DNA of 64,000 bases from Ceriagrion tenellum. Lineage: Eukaryota > Arthropoda > Insecta > Odonata > Coenagrionidae. The translations under genes were made by a program, and so were the position numbers. Positions within the stretch are counted from its first letter, which is position 1. Every line of letters starts with the position of its first letter. The stretch is from contig OY720640.1 of the NCBI GenBank assembly GCA_963169105.1, positions 117,042,085 through 117,106,084 of the forward strand, in the 5' to 3' direction. Below the pieces are notes generated by a model. That model was not told the DNA's origin. It saw nothing but the letters and a program-made list of their open reading frames with translations, and searched no databases. This document shows positions 32,836 through 43,079 of this stretch, in pieces.

Positions 32836-32984
32836 GGGCCGATCCCGACGGTACTGCAATGCCGGGCCAACCCGCGGCAGGGATGGAGTAAACTCCGGGG
32901 ACCCCGCCAAAGTCCAAAAATCAGATTAATATACTGGTCCAGCGATGCTGGACGTGTCAGATACTAAGCTGATAAGAACAGATT
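32836..32984 (-). ncRNA. U2 snRNA, nt about 40-188 (lacking its 5' end)
   Basis: Read on the minus strand it begins ATCTGTTCTTATCAGCTTAG and keeps the U2 order: stem IIa GTCCAGC/GCTGGAC, AGTATATTAATCTGATTTTTGG with the Sm site, a stem III (GGCGGGG with CCCTGCC around GGAG/CTCC) and stem-loop IV with the conserved GCATTGCAGTACC loop. Primary sequence differs from common U2 mostly in stems, while pairing is kept. The 5' 39 nt are replaced by the start of U-B3 at exactly the U-A insertion point. Confidence 0.85.
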
Positions 32985-35900
32985 ACAAACCATGAGGCGG
33001 CAGCACACCGGCGTCCGGCCCCACCCGAGATTCCCGCTTTCCAGGAAGCCCGGGAAGAGCTGGACGCCGAGGCCGCCGAGGAAGATCTAGACGCCATTCG
33101 CGAGGGGTGGGTCCCATCTCCCACGGCCGAACACCTGCCAGGAGACGACGACGCCGCCGACGGAAAACATCCATACAACACCAGAGGACGAACCACAGCC
33201 TCCCGAGCCACCCACAAGTGAGGTGGAGAAGAGGTGGCTCACCAGGTTGGCCGACACCGTCGGTCAGCCCTGGGGAACCTTCGAGACTGTGGTGGAATCG
33301 CGTCGGCGGCACAGCGTCGTCCACAAGTGGGAGAAAGGCCCCTCTCGTTTCAGGAACCCCTCGGCGGCTCAACCCCGGACAAGACCAACCCCACGACGGC
33401 CAGATACGGCATACGACCCCCAGGCGGCAGCGACGATCCAGAAGCTGTACCGCAATCACCCAAGAAGTGCGATACAGGAAATCCTGGAGCAGAGGTCTCC
33501 CTACTGCGACATCCCCAGGGAGGTGGTGGAAGACCACTTCCGGAAGGTGCATGAGGATGTCGCAGTGGACAACACCGTGGAGACAGGTGACGACGGCTCG
33601 AACTTGTTCTACCAGGCGACGACGGAAGTAGACAAGAAAATGCTTCAGGATAAGGTGACTGCGGGAGAGGTCATCGCCCGCCTGGGGAGAATGAAAAACA
33701 CGGCCCCCGGACCAGATGGCGTCTCATGCGGGGACCTGACGGCCGTCGACCGTCGTGGGAGGATTTTGGCGACCATATTTGAACGCTGCCTGAAGGAAGC
33801 CAGAACACCGGCAACATGGAAGGCCTCTCGGACCGTCCTCCTCTTCAAAGGGGGGGACCGCCAGGACATCGGCAACTGGAGGCCCATTGCGCTTGGCAAC
33901 ACTGTGGCCAAGCTGCATGCCGGGATGCCTGCTCAAGTGGGCGGTCAGCGGCAAGAAGCTGCATCCGGCACAGAAGGGCTTCCGAGAGATCGAGGGGTGT
34001 AATGAGCACAATTTTACCCTGCAGGCAGCGGTCGACGAATGTCGCCGAAGAAGGACCGGCATCAGCATTGCCTGGATTGACCTGCGGAATGATGGAGAAG
34101 AGCTCCACGGTCGTGAAGACCGCCGGCGGCGACACCGGCCCGATCAACATCCGGGCTGGTGTCAAGCAAGGCTGCCCGTTGTCACCGGTGATATTCAACC
34201 TCGAAATAGAACCGGTGATACGGGCGGTCGCTGGCGAAGCGGGAAGGTCGGGGGTCGTCGTGCAGGGGCAGAACATCGCCAGCCTTGCATATGCAGACGA
34301 CCTCGTGCTCATAGCCAAGGACCCGGACCATCTGCAGCGCCTGCTGGACACGGCGGGCAAGGAGGCGACGGCTGCAGGGTTGCAGTTCAAGCCAGGCAAA
34401 TGCTCAACACTCGTCCTGGATTTTTCGCAGCGCCAGCCCGTGCAACGGACCCCGCACACCATCCAGGGAGAGACCATCGCCGGGCTGAGGGAAGGAGAAT
34501 CGTACAAGTACCTGGGAGTCCCATTCGGCTTCAACGTTGACTGGACTCCCAGGGAAGAGATACGACGCCTGGAAGCGTCTGCCTGGGCTGGCGCTGTGAA
34601 GGAGTTCGTCTGCCTGGACCAGCGGCTGAAGGCCCTTGGGAAGAAGTGGCTCCACCTGCCGAGGAGGGCGTCCAACGAACTCATCTACGTTGGACACCAG
34701 CACGGTGGAGCGGGCCTGCTGCCGCTGCAGGACCAGGTGGACATCCTCACCGTGGTGCATGGGTATAGAACGCTGCACTCCCGCGACCCGAACGTCAGAA
34801 TCCTGGCCTGGGATCGCCTGCGGGAGGTGGTGAAGAGGAAGACGAGGAGGCAGCCAACTGCCGAAGACCTCGCGGAATACCTGTCGGGTAGCCTCCGCGG
34901 GGACTTCGGGCGGGAAAGCTGCGACTTCGGATCCATCTTCACGCAGGTTCGAGCTGCATCGCGCCGCCTCGCCGGCCGCATTGGACTGAGCTGGAGATGG
35001 TCGGAGGAGCTCAGGGAGATGCAGATCTCGATTAGAGACACCGAGGACGGGTCGGAAGACCGCCCCCCGTTCGTCAGGGTGTCGCCGAGAGCCGTCAGGC
35101 TCCTGGCCCCCACACTGAAGAATGCGGTGCGGCGCTCATACCTGAAGAGGTTGAGCGCCAAACCGGATCAGGGGAAAGTTCACGGTGTTTCTTCGAAGTC
35201 TGCAGCCTCCAATCACTTCCTGGCAGGAGGGCGATATACCAGGTTTTGTGATTGGAGGTTTATCTTCCGAGCTCGGCTGGACCTTCTCCCGCTCAATGCT
35301 TGTCGCCGCTGGGTAACTGGCGGCGACAAACGCTGTCTGCGATGTGGACGTGCGGACGAGACCCTGCCGCATGTTCTAAACCACTGCACCACGCACTCCA
35401 GGACTTGGCAGCAGCGCCACAACGCGGTCCAGGACAGGCTGGCCAACGCAGTGAGAGGACGCCGGGGACGCGAAGGTCAAGAGGTTCGCGTCAACCAGAG
35501 AGTCCATCATCAACCAACGCTGCGGCCAGACCTCGTCGTCATCAGCGAGGACCGGCGCAGCCTGCAGTTGCTCGACGTGGTAGTCCCGTTCGAGAACCGA
35601 CACGAGGAACTGCTGGCGGCCAGGGAACGTAAGGAGAAGTATGCGCCCATGGTGGAACACCTACGCCAGCAGGGCAAGGAGGCCTCAATCGCCGCCATCG
35701 TCGTGGGAAGCCTGGGCACCTGGGACCCGAAGAACGACACCGTTCTCAGGGGCCTGGGCCTACCGCGACGATATTGCAACATCATGCGGCGGCTTTTAGT
35801 GTCGGACGAAGTGAGGTGGTCACGGGACTGCTACTTGGAGCACATAACCGGACATAGACAATACGAGGACGTCGGGTGCCCCCCATCTCCCCCCCCCTCC

Positions 35901-35990
35901 AAGCACAGTGTTCCCCCCCCAGTGAACATAGTGAGTGTTAAATAACTGCCATAAGACTGACAGCGATCAGAAAATAAATATGAACAGTTA
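32985..35990 (+). mobile_element. U-B3: 5'-truncated U-B element
   Basis: Begins inside the second zinc-finger region (matching U-B2 at about 49455) and runs through RT and endonuclease to a stop at 35943, then a short AT-rich 3' UTR whose end I place only roughly at 35990. It adjoins the inverted U2 portion on the left. Confidence 0.75.
33000..35945 (+). pseudogene. U-B3 RT and restriction-like endonuclease
   Basis: N-terminal linker and pre-RT blocks (YCDIPREVVEDHFRKVHED, TAPGPDGVSCGD, NWRPIALGNTVAKLHAG) read in one frame to 33940, with shifts near 33940 and 34085. From about 34085 to TAA at 35943 one frame is open for some 620 codons: GVKQGCPLSPVIFNLEIE, YADDLVLIAKDPDHL, YLGVPFGFNVDW, FCDWRFIFRARLDLLPLNA, CLRCGRADETLPHVLNHC, RPDLVVISEDRR and LDVVVPFENRHEELLA. 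Around 34075 about 100 nt covering RT motif A (after WIDLRNA) are missing, and another segment after 34590 is short compared with U-A, so it could not encode a working RT. Confidence 0.82.
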
Positions 35991-36241
35991 AAACTTTAAA
36001 AAACTATTAAACTTTAATTATATATTCATTAATGCCCGAGGAAGAGGGCTACTGTAAACACTGCAAGAAACAGGCAAATGCCTTTACAAGTGAAAGGAAG
36101 AAAGACAATGCCAGAAAAAAAAATTTCCTATTCTGATCTGTGGTGTTGCATTTGTCTTTTGCTCAAAGTTTTCTAGTTTAAATGTGACTTTGAATTTTGT
36201 TGCTAAACAATGTTCGTTTTGTTCCTTTCCTTGTTATTTTA
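35991..36241. other. AT-rich stretch, nothing recognised
   Basis: No open frame or repeat of note. It may include the last part of the U-B3 3' UTR. Confidence 0.4.
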
Positions 36242-36997
36242 AGCTGTATCCCAACTCGTTGGGCATAAGGGTGGAAGCGATTAGCTGCCCAAATATTTGG
36301 CTACCCTAGGCAAAGTGAGCTCGAGTTGGGACAACCTTCGCAAGTAACGCCATCTACTGAGCTGGGAAGAAATGAAAAATAAAGGAATTATGAAAAGGAT
36401 CTGAAGTAAATAAACATGATATCCGTGATACATATAATCGCGGATAGTAGAAGTATTCTCGAACTCTGTGTTTATGATGATATTTATAATGCTATAAGCC
36501 CCTTCAGCTTTGGCTGCAATTTGGGAATAATCTTCGTAATTATTTTCCTAGTTTTGAGAATCTTAAGTTGACATTGGTAGTGATACTGAGTGTAGGTTTG
36601 CTGGGAGATAAATTCGTATTTTTATAAACTAAAGGTATAGCTTTTGTCATTTGCTTGGGGAAAAATACCGTTTAAAACGAGAAGTTATTTCGGTCGTGTA
36701 ATAGTTGCTATTGAAAATCCTAGAAGATATTGTTCATGGTAGGTAGGTAGGCATTTTAAGCATCAACTATCACCATTACTAGTAAGCATTTTCAGCAGTA
36801 ACTATTTCAAGTTTATTAGTTTTGGGGAATTCTTAGTTGTTAACCATTAAATTCTGAATTGTGTTTTGTATAGTTTACTACTTACTTCTCAGTGGTAAGC
36901 TAAATTGTGGATTTTTATATACTAGGCTGATAGGACACAGAAAGCGTTGAAATCCAGGAGTTTCTCTGACTTTCAACAAACCTTCTTTTCACCGGTA

Positions 36998-37520
36998 GAA
37001 TACTTAAAAAGTGTTTGTCGTAGTGTGTAGGAGTTCCTCAGTTTGTATGAGTTCATTTATTAATCATTTTTTATCACATATGCATGCTATTTATCCACTT
37101 GGTGCCATGTATCTCCCTTCAAATTCCAATAGTTCTGCTTGTGAGAATCATTGCAATATAATTGAAGGTATCAACACTGTATATCAATACAGAGATGTTC
37201 TATTACTTGGTGATTATAATATTCCTGATTTTAACTGTAATTTCCCAGTCATTTATAAATATTTACTTATTATAATAAGTCAGCTAAAATCATCCCAGAG
37301 CAAATTATTACTTGAGACAGTCAATTATCTTGAGTTAATTTCAAATTAACAAATCCTCTCCGTGCATGAGATTGGACCTGACTTTCTGTGACAAAATAGA
37401 GGTAACCCCTGGAATTGATGTCAATCCTTTTCTACCTGCTGATATTTATAATTCAGCCCTTAATTTTATCATTCCTCAAAGGGATTGTTCTTGTTATAAA
37501 AAGACAGATAGGTAACACTG
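36998..37520 (+). pseudogene. APE-type LINE endonuclease remnant
   Basis: Fragments read GAMYLPSNSNSSACENHCNI, RDVLLLGDYNIPDFN (catalytic GDYN/GDFN motif) and, in another frame, LDLTFCDKIEVTPGIDVNPF, the usual order in endonucleases of CR1/jockey-type LINEs. Stops and frame changes show it is dead. No RT could be assigned beside it. Confidence 0.6.
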
Positions 37521-37593
37521 ATTATGACTAAGGAAAGTGTGCTTTTACATCAATTATTTCCTTTATCGAAAAAGTTAATTGGCCGGGGCTGCT

Positions 37594-37657
37594 GATGTGA
37601 AAACTCATCATATATTACTTGAGTAATTACTTGGGTAATATATGATGAGTTTTCATC
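37594..37657. repeat. Near-perfect palindrome, 23-25 bp arms
   Basis: Arms 37594-37618 and 37635-37657 pair (GAAAACTCATCATATATTAC with GTAATATATGATGAGTTTTC), with a 16 nt spacer. It lies just after the LINE remnant within the TIR element. Confidence 0.85.
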
Positions 37658-38205
37658 AGATATACACGCTAATTACTTAATTATTTTAAATATATTTCTT
37701 TAATAGCAAATAGCGACTCGTTTACGTATTCGTAAAAGGTTTGACAGCTTTTTGTATTTTCTTTTTATGGTTAACATTTTCTAAATTATTTATTTACGAA
37801 TTAACATTTTGAGTGATGCATATGTATTGATATTATAACAAGCCCGCTTCTATTTCAAGTCTCAAATGTGTTCTCATTAAGGTGTCAGATAGTTCTTAGT
37901 TTTGCAATATGTCGACATTTTCAAATTGTAGTGTAGGTAACTTTTTCTCTCGGATCACACAACAGTCATTTGTTATTTTTGTAGGTGGGGGGTTTTTTCT
38001 GGCGCATGCAGCACTTTGCATTTTGGGAAATTCAATATGGAGGCACATTTAGGATAAACTCCATTTACCCTAAATCCGACGCCCGGAAAAGCTAGCTATT
38101 TCCGCTCCCTCTTGATGCCTAACGAGTTGGGACGCACTTCAAGATGGCGTCCTCCCTAAATATGCCGAGATAGCTGCCTAAATGGCGAGTTGGGATACAG
38201 CTTTA

Positions 38206-39190
38206 ATCGTTATCAACTTTTTTAAAGAAAAGATTTAGAGCATGTTTGTAAAATTATTTGGTCCATCAATTCAGATTATTAATGAAGACATTAAAATTTA
38301 GTCATTGTATCACTCAAATTTTACAGACTCGAAATTTTCACCTTATTTTAACTTTTGTTATTCTATTGTAAAGCCAAATTTTATTAGGGTTATTTATTCA
38401 GTTTTCAATGAAGTAAATTTGCAGGTGTAGGTATATATATTGACTGTTAATCTGACCCTGCGTGAAAAAGCCAAAGATAATATTATTAAAACTTTTTGCT
38501 GTAAATCCGTAATTGCTAACAAATGACTTTGTAAAGAGAATTTGAAAGTCTACGAAAATATTTGGTATAGTACAATGGTGATTTTAAGAAACATTGTGTG
38601 TAACAGGAATGACATTGGATGTTTAACTGTTAAAAGTTTATTCACAAATTATTTCATTGCTAATGTTTGTGCCCCTCATATTGTGTTATAGTTTCTCTTG
38701 AATGTTGGTATTTCTTTTGCTAACACTAGTTTGAAAAAAAATGTTTTACATGGTGTTTTATCTCATGCATCAAATGGGAAGATATTTTCTGTCAAGTTTA
38801 TGGGTTCCCATGCATGTAGTTTGATGCAATACAAATACCACCCTTTTTCTCCATCTTGTGCCTCTTCTTCATAAAACTGACTAATTCCATACAGATTTAT
38901 GTCATTGTGTGGTGCCGCTTATCAAACTTCACTGATTTAATTCCTACTGTTGGGTTGTTGATGGTTGACTACTTTGTAGCCTAACCTCTTCCTTAATCTA
39001 GGAATAATGAGGTACATATTTGTAACTACAACCATATAATTTCATGAGATGGAATGGTTGAATAGTTTCCGAACGCGTCACGTTTAACCGTACTTGCGGT
39101 ACTACACTACACAAAGGTATATTCTCATACCATACATACTGTCATCTTATTTTAAAATAGAAGGTTTTTAGTCTGTAGAAGTGGTATAAC
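38206..39190. other. AT-rich stretch, nothing recognised
   Basis: No convincing coding region. Somewhere near 39190-39225 the sequence passes back into the interrupted viral nucleoprotein frame; I could not find a target duplication at this junction. Confidence 0.4.
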
Positions 39191-39225
39191 AGGTACTGAT
39201 AAATTACGCAAAGTCAATTTTGTTG

Positions 39226-39900
39226 ACGATTATCTGCCAACGAAGGTCTGTTAGTGAGAATGTCAAAGACAGATTGAACAGAGATTTCTCTGACACTCAA
39301 TCGTGACATTGATATAAGTGAAGAATTGGCTGCTTCCATATATAGGGAATACGGCCAGCACATTACTGAACTCAATGCAAAGATTGTGTTTGAAACATTG
39401 GTGACATGGATTCCAGGAGATGCACTCCGAGCACGATTGCTCATTGACCAAGCTAAAAACAGCGGTTTAACGCCTTATTTTACCGTCAAAGAAGCTGTTG
39501 ATACCTACAAGTCCTTCAAATGGGACCTTGTTGATATCATGACAGAAAATGAGGTGTCGATTTTCGGCAACATTCGTCGACTTGTTGGAGACAACCCTTA
39601 CTATGGGTTCAAAAAGAATCTTGGATCAGATTCGAGTGCGGGATATGAAAGTCTAGCAATCGTGTGCAAGGAACTGCTGATCAAAGCAGGGGGTAAGGGA
39701 GATCTAGCCCCATACCAGGGTTGGACGAGGACCCCTAAGGTAAAAATCCACTTAGAATGATTGAAGAGTTCTACGAAGCTAGGACTGCAGCACAGGAGGC
39801 AGGAGGGAATGAGGCGAGACGGCGTGAGCTCGTGGCCCTGATAGCAAGAGACCTTGACCAATTTGAGTTGGAGGAAGCCAATGCCAATGCAGCTGAATAG
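39226..39900 (+). pseudogene. Endogenous chuvirus-like nucleoprotein, C-terminal part
   Basis: Continues the gene begun at 24491 after about 14 kb of inserted sequence. A long open piece (39326-39760) and a final piece to TAG at 39898 differ by one frame (shift near 39740), and a further shift lies near 39295. The two halves together would give roughly 450 residues, within the size of chuvirus nucleoproteins. Similarity is from memory of the family. Confidence 0.6.
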
Positions 39901-40043
39901 ACATTCTCTACAGGGCTCAACTTGAATATACGTTGTATCAATTCGTGGAGATAACCCAAATGTGTATCTACCTGTTTAAAAGTAATTGTAAACTACAACA
40001 ACATTTGTATCGGGTTAATAAATTCATGTTTTCTATCTTGGTG

Positions 40044-40072
40044 AACTTGGCCTTATGGCTGATATGCAAGTG
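40044..40072 (+). ncRNA. Diverged U2 5' fragment
   Basis: AACTTGGCCTTATGGCT followed by GCAAGTGTA resembles U2 stem-loop I and the region before GTAGTA, with several changes. It lies 5 nt before a better U2 copy, so two U2 5' pieces stand in tandem at the right edge of the viral segment. Confidence 0.5.
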
Positions 40073-40076
40073 TATT

Positions 40077-40107
40077 ATCGCTTCTCGGCCTTATGGCTAA
40101 GATCAAA
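40077..40107 (+). ncRNA. U2 snRNA 5' fragment, 5' flank of U-A2
   Basis: ATCGCTTCTCGGCCTTATGG and CTAAGATCAAAG match U2 nt 1-31. The retrotransposon sequence starts right after, with a short filler (TATCAAAGATCAAAGG) that repeats part of the U2 sequence. Confidence 0.87.
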
Positions 40108-42192
40108 GTATCAAAGATCAAAGGATGTTTTGAACATAATTTTGTCATCAATAATGTATTGGAAGAGGTTCACAGGAAACGTGGCCAAGTCTGCGTCTCT
40201 TTCTTAGATCTTTCGAATGCATTTGGTTCAGTTCCTCACGGTCACATTATTCGAAGTCTGAAATCCTTAGGTGTCCCCGAGAAACTCATTAACATCATCG
40301 ACGAAATGTATTCGGGGGCACGAACGACCGTGAGGACAGCTGAAGGAGAGACGCAGACTATTCCGCTCAAAGCGGGCGTAAAGCAAGGTTGTCCGCTTAG
40401 CCCTATTTTATTTAATTTATGTATGGAAAACCTGGTTCGCAGCTTAGCTGCTCAAGGAGAGAATGTAGGCTATCGGGTCAGTGGCACCCCCCTCACCGTC
40501 CTTGCCTAAACAGATGATGTTGCCTTGGTGTCCAAGAACCCGGACGGGATGATGAGGTTACTCGACCTAGCCGACCGAATCGCGACGTGGAGCGGGTTGA
40601 GATTCAACCCTCGCAAGTGTGCGACGCTCCACGTCATCGGTGGGCGGGCGAGAGAAACGGAGTTCCGTCTGGGGGGCGGGACACCAGTGGCCTTGGGGGA
40701 GGGCGTAGGTTATGAATATTTAGGTATTCCCACGGGGCTCAAAGTAGAGCAAACGCCAGGGCGCCTTATCGAAGATCTTATTAATAATATAGACGCGCTG
40801 GACGCTTCATTGTTGGCGCCCTGGCAAAAAATAGAAGCGCTCAATATATTTCTATTAACGAAGCTTGATTTTATTTTACGGGGAGGTAGAGTAAAGAAGG
40901 GCCCTCTTAAAACTTTGGATAAACGCGTTAAGAGGGCCCTGAAGGAGTGGATGTACCTCCCCGATAGAGCCTCGTGGGAGATCTGCCACCTGGCCCCGCG
41001 GAAGGGAGGCGCGGGCGTCTTCCCAACCGCGGACCAGGTGGACATTTTAACTGTAATTCACGCTTTTCGTCTCCTTTCTTCCAGGGAGCCGTGGGTAAGG
41101 ACGATGGTGGACGAGGCAATATACACAACGGTGAAGAAAAGAACCCGGCGGGAACCAGAGGGGAGAGACATCGCGGAGTACCTCTCCGGGAGCATGCGGG
41201 CGGAGTTTGGAAGATACCGTTTCGACGTCGCGTCTTTGTGGTCCGACGCCCGGATGGCGTCAAGCCGATTGGCTGCAAAAATTGGACTGTCGTGGAACTG
41301 GAGTGACGTGAGGAGGGAGCTGGAGATCGTCATTCCGGCCCACGGCAGGGAGCCCGACGTCGTTCGTGTTCCTCCAAACAAAGTCCGAATGTTGGGGAAG
41401 ATGCTGAGAGATGCGGTTCGGAATCAATACCTTGCCCGCCTTTTGGCCAAACCGGACCAGGGCAAGGTATTTGAATGTATCGCGGCTTCACCGCTCTCTA
41501 ATCACTTCCTTCGGACGCGTTTTTCGGACTGGCGTTTCGTCCATAGGGCACGTTTAGGCGCAGTCCCTCTGAACGCCGCTACGAGGTGAGGTCCTCGGGA
41601 TGACCTCCGGTGTAGGCGGTGTGGGTGGCAGAGTGAGACGCTCCCGCACGTGCTGAGTCACTGCACGGTGCATTCGGCTGCGTGGAGGGGGCGCCACGAT
41701 GCTATCCTGCGTCGTCTTGTCGGGGAGGTTCCTCGCCACGGCGTGGAAATCCGTGTCGATCAAACTCCACCTATGATCGATTCTACCCTGAGACCCGATC
41801 TTGTGGTGGTGGACGAGGGACATAGAAAAATCGTCATCGTGGACGTTACCGTGCCATTCGAGAATAGGAAGACTGCCTTGGATGTCGCAAGGCAGACGAA
41901 ATTTGAGAAATATACCGCCATCTCTCAGCAACTTGCCGATCGCGGGTACACGGTTTCCTTGAGTGCACTCGTGGTCGGGGCTTTGGGGGCGTGGGATCCT
42001 CAAAATTGGGTGGTGTTCCGCGACCTCGGTATCGCTCGGCGAAGCGTCGGAAAGATCGCTAAATTAATGATCTCCGACGCTATCCGTTGGTCGCGGGACA
42101 TTTATGTTTCGCACGTTACGGGCCAAATTCAATATCCCACAAACCCAGAGCTCCCACCTGGTGAGAGAACGAGTCTCTCCCCCCGAGACTGA
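40108..42192 (+). pseudogene. U-A2 RT and restriction-like endonuclease (broken)
   Basis: One frame throughout with in-frame stops. At 40507 the Tyr codon of the catalytic YADD is TAA and the following Ala is Thr, so the active site itself is lost; TGA at 41587 replaces a Trp. The last codons are altered by a 2 nt deletion near 42190. Motifs kept: LDLSNAFGSVPHGH, GVKQGCPLSPILFN, CRRCGWQSETLPHVLSHC, RPDLVVVDEGHRK and DVTVPFENRKT. A stretch around the FCDW motif is shortened to FSDW. Confidence 0.85.
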
Positions 42193-43079
42193 CGACGAAA
42201 CCCCTTTTTAATGTTTTAAATAAAGACTTTTTTAATTTGTGTTATTTATTTATTTATTAATGTATTTATGTATTTATTACTGTGTACGTCTTTATTTTAA
42301 AGTTTTTTATTATAGCTAGGGACCTTTTAACTTACTGACTGGCGGCGCTTTACACCGCCAGTCAATTTTATCAATTTTATCCCTTGCTACTTTTATTGCT
42401 ATCCCGGCCCTTTACACCGGGAATTTTATTTACGCACCGGCGTTTTAATTAATTTTATTAGACACCCCCGGCTCTTTACACCGTGGGGTGTATATTTTAA
42501 CGTATTTATTTATTCCCCCTTTTTTATGACTTTTAAACTTTTTAAATAGCCGGTGCGTCTAATCTTTTATAAAGGGGTTTCGTTTAAAGAGTGGCTCCCG
42601 TGTAGCTTACCTTCTCTCTAAGGGTTAAGCGGACTGGAGGGGCCCTCTGTATATTTTTCGCGATTTCCGTTGACATTGACTCGCGGTTTTATTTTCTTCT
42701 CTTTCTTTTATTTATTCAATACGGCATTCCGGTTCAAAATTTAACTTTCCATTCTGGATTATTTTTTTATTTTAAATAAATACCTTTCGAACCACCGGAA
42801 TGTCAACACCTGGTCGCCCTTATCGGGAGCATGATTTTAATTATAATTTTATCAGTTTTATTTATTTTAACCTATTTATTTATTTATTATCTTTTAACCC
42901 TACTCTTTTATCTTTAAAGGTTTTATAACTACGAGCTGGGACGACGAAGAAAGAGGAAGAGAATGGAATATAAACAGAAATTATTAATATATTATCTGTT
43001 GTTATCAAAATTTAATACTGTAAAATCTAGTTGTATAAAATAATTACATGTAAAATTTCTTATGTGCTAATAAACAAAG
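40108..43079 (+). mobile_element. U-A2: 5'-truncated U-A element
   Basis: Joins U2 directly to the RT coding region (matching U-A1 from about 5650), and then follows U-A1 closely through RT, endonuclease and the structured 3' UTR to TATGTGCTAATAAACAAAG. 5' truncation with an intact 3' end is the normal product of target-primed reverse transcription. U-A3 begins directly at its 3' end. Confidence 0.87.

Larger units (their letters stand above)
36242..38202. mobile_element. Non-autonomous TIR element, 1.96 kb, TTA duplication
   Basis: The ends AGCTGTATCCCAACTCG (36242-36258) and its reverse complement (38186-38202) are perfect 17 bp inverted repeats, flanked by TTA on both sides (36239-36241, 38203-38205). 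CGAGTTGGGAC recurs just inside both ends. The TTA target and the GTATCC motif recall the Harbinger at 10186, but no transposase is present. It contains a LINE endonuclease remnant. Confidence 0.7.
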
